From the NCBI GenBank assembly GCA_946405805.1, contig CAMJIL010000020.1:1-42368 (forward strand): 42,368 bases of DNA, read 5' to 3'. This document shows positions 34,379 through 41,886 of this stretch, in pieces. The stretch comes from an uncultured Prevotellaceae bacterium. Lineage in GTDB: Bacteria; Bacteroidota; Bacteroidia; Bacteroidales; Bacteroidaceae. The position numbers and the translations under genes were made by a program. The stretch's first letter is position 1. Each line of letters starts with the position of its first letter. Below the pieces are notes generated by a model. That model saw nothing but the letters and a program-made list of their open reading frames with translations. It searched no databases and had not been told where the DNA came from.

Positions 34379-34386
34379 TAATTTTG
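34379..34386 (+). promoter_or_regulatory. -7 box before the AraC-type gene
   Basis: TAATTTTG lies 28 bp before the start codon; a TTTG at 34363 is too close to serve as -33. The other 160 bp of this gap hold nothing I recognise. Confidence 0.5.
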
Positions 34387-34414
34387 CATCAACTGCAACA
34401 CAAATCCATATCGT

Positions 34415-35293
34415 ATGGCAACTAAAAACCCAAACAATCAACACGGAACCATTGAGTTTAAGAACTTAATGGTTGATTACAGCGATGGGGATGTCATCAT
34501 TTTTGACAATGTCCGCGACCTGTCTGAAATTTATCCCGTGCAACCGATGATAAATCTCATCGGTCTATGCGTTAAAGGAACTCTTGTAATGACTGTAAAC
34601 GGCAAGGATTCCAAAATCAAAGAGGACGATATACTTTTCTGTCCTCCAAATGTTAAAATAGACAACTGCCTTTTCAGCGATGATTTTGAGTGCAAGATAT
34701 TGTGCCTCTCCAACCACGTTGTGCAGGGACTATTGCGTGACAAAATCAATGTTTGGAACAGAGCTGTTTATATCAACCAAACCAACATTATTCCCATGTC
34801 TCGTGCATGCAAGGAAGATTTTAAACAGTATTATGCCCTTATTAGGTCAAAGATTACTTCGGATCGTAGTACTTCACGTGAGGTGGTTCAAACGCTTATA
34901 CGGGCTTTGCTCTTAGAACTTTGTGACGTCCTCGAGGCCAGCAATGGTGTAGGAGAAGAACCACGCATACTGCAGAGCCGACAATTATTCAACAAATTCC
35001 TAAATATTCTTTCCAATATTGACGTAAAGCATCGACCAGCTGCCTATTATGCTGAGCAACTGAATATTTCACCAAAATATCTTACCATGTTGTGCCGTCA
35101 GTATAGCGACAAATCAGCATCAGAATGGATTATACAATACACTCTCGATGACATACGTTACTATCTGACAGATCTCAATTACAGCGTAAAGCAGATATCC
35201 TTCCGCTTAGGTTTCTCTAATATCTCACATTTTGGAGCCTATGTTCGCAAACATTTGGGTATTTCACCTACGAAGTTCCGCGCACAACTGTAA
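34415..35293 (+). CDS. AraC-family transcriptional regulator
   Basis: The 292-residue protein has an N-terminal cupin-like sensor part (residues about 20-150: INLIGLCVKGTLVMTVNG, DDILFCPPN) and a C-terminal AraC/XylS double helix-turn-helix (about 190-290) with AEQLNISPKYLTMLCRQYS and SVKQISFRLGFSNISHFGAYVRKHLGISPTKFR (read here in two parts of one motif region). It acts as a DNA-binding regulator. The target and ligand are unknown; it is monocistronic, with a convergent neighbour 38 bp away. Confidence 0.92.
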   Translation: MATKNPNNQHGTIEFKNLMVDYSDGDVIIFDNVRDLSEIYPVQPMINLIGLCVKGTLVMTVNGKDSKIKEDDILFCPPNVKIDNCLFSDDFECKILCLSNHVVQGLLRDKINVWNRAVYINQTNIIPMSRACKEDFKQYYALIRSKITSDRSTSREVVQTLIRALLLELCDVLEASNGVGEEPRILQSRQLFNKFLNILSNIDVKHRPAAYYAEQLNISPKYLTMLCRQYSDKSASEWIIQYTLDDIRYYLTDLNYSVKQISFRLGFSNISHFGAYVRKHLGISPTKFRAQL

Positions 35294-35331
35294 GAATTTT
35301 CTATTTTTAAACTCTAGCACTAAATATATTC

Positions 35332-36198
35332 CTACCTACACACACCTATATTACAAGTGTGTGCCATAAAATAATGTGGACTGATAATGCATTTGCCATT
35401 ATTACCCCATTCAGTACCATAAGAATTAAGACATATAAGACTCTCTCTCCTATCTTTTTTAGATTTTCTTAGTCCCACAATAGCCATTGCGTGACTAGAG
35501 GAATGGTTTTCACCATATTCCCAATATACGGCATGCCCTGACTTTACTGATGCCACTACTTTTTCATACATTTCCTTGTATGAGATATTGACATATTCGT
35601 ATTGCATTTTGTTATCACGGTCATCAAGAACAAATTTCTCTCCTCGTTTTTTGTCACCGTTATAGGCATACCAATCATAATATATGCGATACATTACACT
35701 TTCTGCAAACTGTGTTGGTGAATACCGCATTGAATAGTAATAGAAGAAGCCCTTAGCATTTTTCTCAAGGGGATTATAATCTACCACCGTAAAACGTGGC
35801 AGAAGGTCTTTTAGACGCGAATATAGCACCTCCTTATCATTATTCTGTTCCCTTAGCAACTTTATCTTTTTTATCAATACAGCTCCATTATTGATATGGG
35901 AACGTTCAAAAGAATATGGAACCAACCCATATTGTCTTATCAGGCGCAATGCCTCTGGCCCCACATTGCGTATTGCTATCTCTTCTCCTCCCAATGCCTG
36001 CTCTTCCAATTCACGTGCCAGCAGCCATTGACGCGACAAGACAACACTATCCCCTATCTGTCGCGCCTCATGCTCTATACATGCGCACATAGCATAAATC
36101 CAACAGGCAGAGGTGCGACCTTGATTTGTCGGCTCCTGCCTGTTGCATGAGAAAAACTGTAATATTATTAATAATATAATAATGTACGCACGCGTCAT
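35332..36198 (-). CDS. Papain-like cysteine peptidase lipoprotein
   Basis: The 288-residue protein has a lipoprotein signal with lipobox QFFSC (C18). The clan CA pattern is complete: Q26 and C32 in NQGRTSACWIYA, H236 in SSSHAMAIVGL and N258 in CLNSYGTEWG, with the glycine-rich ending of papain-type (C1) enzymes. So it is probably an outer-membrane or inner-membrane anchored protease. There is almost no propeptide, because C32 is only 14 residues from the lipidated cysteine. It is coupled to the yqiA-like gene by ATGA at 36195-36198 and lies in the secDF transcription unit. The substrate is unknown. Confidence 0.82.
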   Translation of the reverse strand: MTRAYIIILLIILQFFSCNRQEPTNQGRTSACWIYAMCACIEHEARQIGDSVVLSRQWLLARELEEQALGGEEIAIRNVGPEALRLIRQYGLVPYSFERSHINNGAVLIKKIKLLREQNNDKEVLYSRLKDLLPRFTVVDYNPLEKNAKGFFYYYSMRYSPTQFAESVMYRIYYDWYAYNGDKKRGEKFVLDDRDNKMQYEYVNISYKEMYEKVVASVKSGHAVYWEYGENHSSSHAMAIVGLRKSKKDRRESLICLNSYGTEWGNNGKCIISPHYFMAHTCNIGVCR

Positions 36199-36815
36199 AC
36201 ACCTAAGATTTGGTGTATCAGAGGTATTATTTCCTTCTTAAGGACAATGCTGTTAAGGCGATGTTCTGCATCTATTACCTTAAAATGCTCCTTGCCATAA
36301 CACTTTTGAAACTCCTTTTGGAAGTTCACCAACCTGTCCTTGTCACCAAATAGTCCCCATACCAGTTCCTTTTCTTCTGGTGTTATGCCATAAAGAACAT
36401 GTGGAGCATTGTCACCACCTTTCTTTGGCACTGTTTCCAAAGCCTTGAACTGCGCTATCATCTCCTTGTCCACTTTGAATTGTGTCGCACCATCCTGACG
36501 TGGATTCTGGAATGCTACATTCTTTCCAAGATGATTAAAGGTCAGAGTTCTTGACATTTGAAAAGAAGGATTTACAAGAATGCGACGATAGCCTTTCTGT
36601 AACTCAGCATACATTGCTCCCATAGATGTTCCGATAATCAAATCAGGCTTATGCTCAGCAATAAAATCATGCAGGAAAGGTACTGCATCATTCGGCATTA
36701 CGGGAATATCAGGAGAAATGACATTCACTCCGAGGGGATAAAAATGATTTCTCATCTCCGTAGCAGTACCAGTACTGCCCGCAGATGAGAAACCATGTAA
36801 ATATATTATTTGCAT
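36195..36815 (-). CDS. YqiA-like esterase (UPF0227 alpha/beta hydrolase)
   Basis: The 206-residue cytoplasmic protein starts MQIIYLHGFSSAGST, the oxyanion loop of the YqiA/YcfP group, with nucleophile S64 in IIGTSMGAMYA and the likely acid and histidine in FGDKDRLV and DAEHRL. E. coli YqiA hydrolyses short acyl esters; the natural substrate is unknown. It starts 11 bp after secDF and overlaps the next gene by 4 bp. Confidence 0.85.
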   Translation of the reverse strand: MQIIYLHGFSSAGSTGTATEMRNHFYPLGVNVISPDIPVMPNDAVPFLHDFIAEHKPDLIIGTSMGAMYAELQKGYRRILVNPSFQMSRTLTFNHLGKNVAFQNPRQDGATQFKVDKEMIAQFKALETVPKKGGDNAPHVLYGITPEEKELVWGLFGDKDRLVNFQKEFQKCYGKEHFKVIDAEHRLNSIVLKKEIIPLIHQILGV

Positions 36816-36826
36816 AATGTCAGAGA

Positions 36827-39800
36827 TTACTCTGTAGCGTTCTCTGCCTTCTTCAGTCTATTCTCGATATGCTTTCCGAGGGTGAGGTATGCAACAGGTG
36901 CTGCAACGAATATTGATGACAGTGTACCAAATACTACACCCAGTATCATAGCAAAAGAGAATGAGCGGATAGAATCACCACCGAGGAAGAATATACACAG
37001 CAATACCAACAATGTAGAGAAAGAGGTATTGATGGTACGTGCCAATGTCTGGTTGATAGAAGTATTGAAACTTGTCTGTATATCCCACTTTGGATGAATT
37101 CTCAGATTCTCACGGATACGGTCAAATACAACCACCTTATCGTTGATAGAATAACCAATCACAGTCAGGATAGCACCAATGAATGTCTGGTCAATCTCGA
37201 GAGAGAATGGCATCCAACCCCAACAGAGAGAATATATTCCGAGTACCACAACTGTATCAACAGCAAGAGCACATGTAGAACCTACAGAGAAGGCTACGTT
37301 GCGGAAACGTATGAGGATGTAGATGAAGATTGCAACAAGTGCGAAGAGCACACTGATGATAGCACCATAAGTGATATCCTTTGCCACACTTGGTCCCACT
37401 TTCTGTGAAGAGATAATGGAACCACCCTCACGAACGTCTGGATTTTTGAAGGCCTCTACATTTGGCTGATTTACCACTCCTTCAGCCTTGAGAGCCTTGT
37501 AGAGGATTGTCTCTGCCTCATCATCAACATTAGGATTGTTTGACTCTATCTTATAGTTGGTAGAGATACGAACAGTCTTATTGTCTGTACCAAGAGCAAT
37601 AACGCTGGTGTTGTATCCTTCAAATGCCTTAGCAATAGCTCCACGAACCTCTTCTGGCTGTACCGCCTTCTCAAAGGTAACAACATAGTTACGACCACCG
37701 GTGAAGTCAATACTCTGTGAGAGACCGCGAACAGCAAAACTTGCAATAAATACTACAAGAGCAATAGCTACGAAAGTGAATGTCTTTTTATAGAGAGACA
37801 TAAACTTGATGTCTGTCTTCTGCAGAAGGTCTTTAGATATTGGTGTGCAGAATGTCAGGTTCTTCCAACGGTCGTTATTCAACTGACGCTCGTAAACAAG
37901 ACGTGTAAGGAATACTGCTGTGAAGAATGAGCAAATGATACCGATTATCCATGTTGTAGCGAAGCCACGGATAGGACCTGTACCAAATACATACAGAATA
38001 ACACCTGTGATGATAGAAGTGAGGTTAGAGTCGAAGATAGCGGAGAAAGCGTTGCTGTAACCAGCAGCCAGAGCCTGCTTCAAACCCAAACCGCCCTTCA
38101 TTTCCTCCTTGATACGCTCGTAAATCAACACGTTAGCATCCACTGCAGTACCCAATGACAATACCATACCCGCAATACCTGACATTGTCAGGGCTGCTTG
38201 GAAGCTTGTCAAAATACCGAGTGTGAAGAAGAGGTTTATAACAAGAGCCATATTTGCCATCATACCAGGGATAAAGTTATACATGCAAACCATGTAAATC
38301 ATCAGGAGTACGAAAGCGATGATGAATGAGATAATACCCTGTTGGATAGACTGAGCACCGAGTGTAGGACCTACTACCTCTTCCTGTACGATACGTGCAG
38401 GAGCAGGCATACGACCTGACTTCAAAGTGTTTGCAAGGTCTTTTGTATCTTCAATAGTGAAGTTACCTGAAATCTGAGAGTTACCACCAGAAATTTCACC
38501 ATTAACACGAGGAGCAGAATAAACAACACCATCAAGCACGATAGCAATTGCCTTACCTACATTCTGCTTTGTCAACTGTGCCCACAGGCGAGCGCCCTCA
38601 TTGTTCATAGACATTGATACACATGGACGACCGAAGTTGTCGAATTCATCCTTCGCATCAGTAATAACATCACCCTCCAATGGGGCACGGCCAGAAGTAG
38701 AAGTCACTTTCAAGGCATGGAGCTCGAAGATATTCTTTGTACCATCAACAGGCTTTGCACTCCACAACAATTTAACGTCTGAAGGGATAACCTTCTTGCC
38801 CTCTTCACCATAGATAGCCTTGTTAATCTCAGCAGTATCACGCTCATGAGCATAACCTACAGTAGAAAGGCTCTGTCCCTGTACTGGCTGGAAGAAAGCG
38901 AAGAGAGGATGCTCCTTCTTTGCCTTTTCAATTGCTTTGTCGTCCTGCTTAGCAGCCTTGTCTGCCGCTGCAGCCTGATCAGCATCGTTCTTCTTCAGTT
39001 GGAACTTTGTTGCTGCCTCTTTTACAGTAGTATCAGCCTCAGCAGGTGTTTCGGCAACTTCTGCTGTTTCAGCCTTTACGCTGTCTGCATCCTCAACCTT
39101 CTGACCAGAAGCAATTGCAGCAAGACGCGAATCAAGCTGTGAGAAGTAAGGGAGGACCTCCTGTGCATTATAAGTCTCCCAGAACTCAAGGTTTGCAGAA
39201 CCCTGGAGCAACTTACGTACACGCTCTGGCTCCTTAACACCAGGCATTTCCACCATCAGACGGCCTTCCTGACCTTCTAACTTCTGGATGTTTGGCTGTA
39301 CAACACCAAACTTATCGATACGGTTACGGACAACGTTGTAAGAGTTGTCGATAGCACTTTGTACCTCTGCACGCAGAGCCTTCTCTACTTCTGCATCAGT
39401 GCTCTGAGTAGAAACCTTACCCTTCAACTGCTGAGTAGCAAATATTTCTGCCAGACGATGACCAGGAGCATTCTTCTGGTAAGCTTTGATAAATAGTGAG
39501 ATGAAATCACTTTGTGAAGACTCTTCTTCCTTCTTTGCCTCTGCCATAGACTTTTGGTAAGCAGCATCTGTCTTGTGATCTGCCAAGATGTCCACTACGT
39601 CAGGCACACTGATTTCAAGAATCACGTTCATACCACCCTTCAGGTCAAGACCCAGACCAATCTGAGTTTCCAGACACTGCTGGTAAGAATACACTCCCAA
39701 ATACTTTACAGAATCCTTATAGTTCTGTGCAGCAATAGGATCTTTCATCTCTGCAGCCTTAGAGTCATAGTAACTTGTAGCAAAAGAGAATGAAAGGTAG

Positions 39801-39859
39801 AAAATACTTGCAAGCGTCAATAGGATGGCGGTTACAATTACAATTCCTTTGTTTTGCAT
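36827..39859 (-). CDS. secDF: Protein translocase SecDF fusion
   Basis: The 1010-residue protein joins SecD and SecF, as is usual in Bacteroidetes. SecD starts at the N-terminus with a membrane helix and the motif GLGLDLKGG (68-76); SecF starts at about 690 with QSIDFTGGRNYV. Twelve membrane segments are expected. SecDF uses the proton gradient to pull exported proteins through SecYEG. Residues about 253-317 of the periplasmic P1 domain are a low-complexity stretch of A, E, D and K that is probably unfolded. It is the first gene of an operon with a yqiA-like esterase and a papain-like lipoprotein, and is transcribed from a strong promoter through a leader of about 140 nt. Confidence 0.96.
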   Translation of the reverse strand: MQNKGIVIVTAILLTLASIFYLSFSFATSYYDSKAAEMKDPIAAQNYKDSVKYLGVYSYQQCLETQIGLGLDLKGGMNVILEISVPDVVDILADHKTDAAYQKSMAEAKKEEESSQSDFISLFIKAYQKNAPGHRLAEIFATQQLKGKVSTQSTDAEVEKALRAEVQSAIDNSYNVVRNRIDKFGVVQPNIQKLEGQEGRLMVEMPGVKEPERVRKLLQGSANLEFWETYNAQEVLPYFSQLDSRLAAIASGQKVEDADSVKAETAEVAETPAEADTTVKEAATKFQLKKNDADQAAAADKAAKQDDKAIEKAKKEHPLFAFFQPVQGQSLSTVGYAHERDTAEINKAIYGEEGKKVIPSDVKLLWSAKPVDGTKNIFELHALKVTSTSGRAPLEGDVITDAKDEFDNFGRPCVSMSMNNEGARLWAQLTKQNVGKAIAIVLDGVVYSAPRVNGEISGGNSQISGNFTIEDTKDLANTLKSGRMPAPARIVQEEVVGPTLGAQSIQQGIISFIIAFVLLMIYMVCMYNFIPGMMANMALVINLFFTLGILTSFQAALTMSGIAGMVLSLGTAVDANVLIYERIKEEMKGGLGLKQALAAGYSNAFSAIFDSNLTSIITGVILYVFGTGPIRGFATTWIIGIICSFFTAVFLTRLVYERQLNNDRWKNLTFCTPISKDLLQKTDIKFMSLYKKTFTFVAIALVVFIASFAVRGLSQSIDFTGGRNYVVTFEKAVQPEEVRGAIAKAFEGYNTSVIALGTDNKTVRISTNYKIESNNPNVDDEAETILYKALKAEGVVNQPNVEAFKNPDVREGGSIISSQKVGPSVAKDITYGAIISVLFALVAIFIYILIRFRNVAFSVGSTCALAVDTVVVLGIYSLCWGWMPFSLEIDQTFIGAILTVIGYSINDKVVVFDRIRENLRIHPKWDIQTSFNTSINQTLARTINTSFSTLLVLLCIFFLGGDSIRSFSFAMILGVVFGTLSSIFVAAPVAYLTLGKHIENRLKKAENATE

Positions 39860-39911
39860 TTTAGTTTTTTTTTGTTTTTATTATTATTGATTCTATATTT
39901 TCAGTATCGTC

Positions 39912-39927
39912 CTCAAAGCCTTTTGAG
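39912..39927 (-). promoter_or_regulatory. Hairpin in the secDF leader
   Basis: CTCAAA and TTTGAG form a 6-bp stem around a 4-nt loop between the uORF stop (39942) and the secDF start (39859). Confidence 0.45.
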
Positions 39928-39941
39928 CTTCTTTATGACTA

Positions 39942-39998
39942 CTATTCTATCACGATTCTATCACGTTCGCACGCATATACGCGAGCGGATGTGCGCAT
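39942..39998 (-). CDS. Possible 18-codon uORF in the secDF leader
   Basis: An ATG at 39998 lies 9 nt after the secDF -7 box and opens a frame MRTSARVYACERDRIVIE that stops with TAG at 39942. The distance from the box equals that of the near-leaderless ctpA-type and miaB genes, so it could be translated from the very 5' end of the secDF mRNA. The last codons come from a perfect tandem repeat. It may be a leader peptide that senses translation or secretion, or it may be chance; there is no conservation evidence. Confidence 0.35.
   Translation of the reverse strand: MRTSARVYACERDRIVIE
39944..39965. repeat. Perfect 11-bp tandem duplication
   Basis: ATTCTATCACG occurs twice head to tail in the secDF leader and forms the end of the uORF. 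Confidence 0.85.
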
Positions 39999-40007
39999 AA
40001 AACGGTG

Positions 40008-40039
40008 CAAAGGTAGTAAATAAAACACATTTTTCCAAA
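40008..40039 (-). promoter_or_regulatory. Promoter of the secDF operon
   Basis: Minus strand: TTTG at 40039-40036, a 20-bp spacer and TACCTTTG at 40015-40008, a full consensus match. Transcription should start near 40001. Confidence 0.88.
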
Positions 40040-40068
40040 CTTTTTTGTAAGAAAAGTATTAAAACAGC

Positions 40069-40110
40069 AAAAAAAAGACGTCTGATAACTCTTACGAGCC
40101 ATCAGACGTC
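40069..40110 (-). terminator. Strong intrinsic terminator of the small-peptide unit
   Basis: On the minus strand GACGTCTGAT pairs with ATCAGACGTC over a 14-nt loop (itself GCTCGTAAGAGT-like and able to pair further) and is followed by eight T. Confidence 0.85.
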
Positions 40111-40148
40111 AGTATTTAAAGTGGGTTTGAGACTGTTTTTGCTTGGGT

Positions 40149-40238
40149 TTACCTTCTACCCATCAGGGAGGTACAACCGCAAATGGTGGAAATACCAACC
40201 ATTGTAAGCATGAGAACCATTGCTGTGTTTGTAAACAT
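40149..40238 (-). CDS. 29-residue hydrophobic peptide
   Basis: The ATG at 40238 is preceded by AAAGGAGACGTACT, a strong Shine-Dalgarno sequence at good distance and one of the few in this window. The peptide begins MFTNTAMVLMLTMVGIST, a single membrane segment, and ends ICGCTSLMGRR with two cysteines and a basic tail; ICGC could serve as a weak lipobox. It has its own promoter (40345-40375), a leader of about 100 nt and a terminator (40069-40110), so it looks like a complete gene. The size and style recall tiny Bacteroidales membrane peptides such as those named smalltalk, but I do not claim homology. An in-frame extension to 40373 crosses the promoter and is rejected. Confidence 0.6.
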   Translation of the reverse strand: MFTNTAMVLMLTMVGISTICGCTSLMGRR

Positions 40239-40344
40239 AGTACGTCTCCTTTCTTTTTTAATTACGAGGAACACACCTCTTTTTTTGTTAACCTGGACAA
40301 TCTTTATCACCCTAAAAGGCGTGGGGATTTCTGATTTCCAAGTG

Positions 40345-40375
40345 CAAAGATATGACATTCTGTGTGCGCACACAA
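40345..40375 (-). promoter_or_regulatory. Promoter of the 29-residue peptide gene
   Basis: Minus strand: TTG at 40375-40373, a 20-bp spacer and TATCTTTG at 40352-40345. Confidence 0.75.
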
Positions 40376-40530
40376 TTTTTTCTCCCTATTTCTTTCACTT
40401 AACCCCTAATTTCTTGATTTTACTCAAAAATAGGGCCTTTTTTTCGTTTTTTTTTTCGTACCTTTTACCTGCGGTTGAAGGTACTCCGTTATGGAAATGC
40501 AAGGAAAAAAGACAAAATGTTCTTATTTTT

Positions 40531-40562
40531 CTTGCATTTCTCATAACTTAATCGTACCTTTG
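40531..40562 (+). promoter_or_regulatory. Promoter of miaB
   Basis: CTTG at 40531-40534, a 20-bp spacer and TACCTTTG at 40555-40562. Only 6 nt separate the box from the ATG at 40569, so the mRNA should be leaderless or nearly so. Before it, 40380-40500 holds only T-rich DNA with the imperfect inverted pair GTACCTT/AAGGTAC. Confidence 0.85.
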
Positions 40563-40568
40563 CAAACT

Positions 40569-41873
40569 ATGAAGAAACTATATATTGAGACATATGGCTG
40601 CCAGATGAATGTAGCCGACTCTGAAGTAGTAGCAAGCATCATGCAGATGGCTGGCTATGATCTGTGCGAAGATGCTAACGAGGCAGATGCAATCTTCCTG
40701 AATACCTGTTCTGTACGTGAGAATGCAGAAAACAAGATATACCATCGCCTCGAAACACTCCATAATGAGAAATGTGGCAAAGAAGGTCGCATAATAGGTG
40801 TGCTGGGCTGTATGGCAGAACGTGTTAAAGAGGTTCTCATCAATAATTATCATGCCGACCTGGTGGCTGGTCCTGACTCCTATCTCGCTCTACCCGACCT
40901 GATAGCACAGTGTGAATTGGGCCAAAAGGCCATCGATACTACCCTCTCGCTGACAGAAACCTATCGTGACATCATGCCACAGCGGGCACATGGTATGCAT
41001 ATCTCTGGCTTTGTGAGCATCATGAGAGGCTGTAACAATTTCTGCCACTATTGCATCGTTCCATATACAAGAGGACGCGAGCGCTCGCGTGACGTAGAGA
41101 GTATCCTGAATGAAGTGAAGGACCTCCAAATCCGTAATTTCAAGGAGGTAACCCTATTGGGACAGAATGTTAACAGTTATCTTTTTGATGGAACCACCTT
41201 CCCACAGTTGCTAAGGCTTGTAGCGGAGGCTGTTCCCAATATGCGAGTACGCTTTACCACTTCACATCCTAAAGATATGAGCGATGAGACACTTGAGGTA
41301 ATAGCCCAATATCCTAATGTTTGCAAGCATATACACCTGCCAGTACAGAGCGGTTCTAATCGCATCCTGAAGTTGATGAACAGAAAATATACTCGTGAAT
41401 GGTACTTAGATCGTGTGGCGGCCATAAAACGCATCGTTCCTGACTGTGCCATCACTACAGACATCTTTGTGGGCTACCACTCCGAAACAGAAGAAGACCA
41501 TCAGATGAGTCTTTCGCTTATGAAGGAGGTAGGCTATGCCAGCGCATTTATGTTTAAATACTCCGAGCGCCCAGGCACTTATGCCTCAAAACATCTTCCT
41601 GACGATGTACCTGAAGAAACCAAGATACGCCGTCTCAACGAGATGATAGCCCTTCAGAATGAGTTGTCTGCTACTTCATATAGGGCTGATGTAGGAAAAG
41701 AGTTTGATATCCTCGTAGAAAACTACAGCAAGCGCTCTCGTGAACAACTCTGTGGCCGCACAGAACAAAACAAGATGGTAGTCTTCGATAAAGGCAAACA
41801 CCACATTGGTGAAATTGTTCGTGTTCGCATCACTGGCAGCACCAGTGCAACCCTCTTCGGAGAAGAAGTGTGA
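40569..41873 (+). CDS. miaB: tRNA-2-methylthio-N6-dimethylallyladenosine synthase MiaB
   Basis: The 435-residue protein has the three MiaB domains: an N-terminal methylthiotransferase part with cluster cysteines C11 (YGCQMN), C47 (NTCSVRENAE) and C81 (GCMAER); a radical SAM domain with C155, C159 and C162 (CNNFCHYC); and a C-terminal TRAM domain. It adds the methylthio group to i6A37 of tRNAs reading UNN codons, using two [4Fe-4S] clusters. The start is 40569, because the -7 box ends at 40562; the frame upstream to 40491 runs through the promoter. It is followed after 13 bp by the convergent PAP2 gene. Confidence 0.95.
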   Translation: MKKLYIETYGCQMNVADSEVVASIMQMAGYDLCEDANEADAIFLNTCSVRENAENKIYHRLETLHNEKCGKEGRIIGVLGCMAERVKEVLINNYHADLVAGPDSYLALPDLIAQCELGQKAIDTTLSLTETYRDIMPQRAHGMHISGFVSIMRGCNNFCHYCIVPYTRGRERSRDVESILNEVKDLQIRNFKEVTLLGQNVNSYLFDGTTFPQLLRLVAEAVPNMRVRFTTSHPKDMSDETLEVIAQYPNVCKHIHLPVQSGSNRILKLMNRKYTREWYLDRVAAIKRIVPDCAITTDIFVGYHSETEEDHQMSLSLMKEVGYASAFMFKYSERPGTYASKHLPDDVPEETKIRRLNEMIALQNELSATSYRADVGKEFDILVENYSKRSREQLCGRTEQNKMVVFDKGKHHIGEIVRVRITGSTSATLFGEEV

Positions 41874-41886
41874 CACGTCGCATCTC

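Noticed and set aside
35294..35331. Bidirectional terminator between the AraC-type gene and the papain-like gene
   Set aside because: No inverted repeat or T-tract of useful length is visible in these 38 bp.
40239..40373. 74-residue version of the small peptide
   Set aside because: Its start overlaps the -33/-7 region at 40345-40375, and the strong Shine-Dalgarno sequence supports the ATG at 40238.
40491..40568. miaB N-terminal extension from an ATG at 40491
   Set aside because: It contains the miaB promoter, and MiaB proteins begin close to the YGCQMN motif, as with the ATG at 40569.
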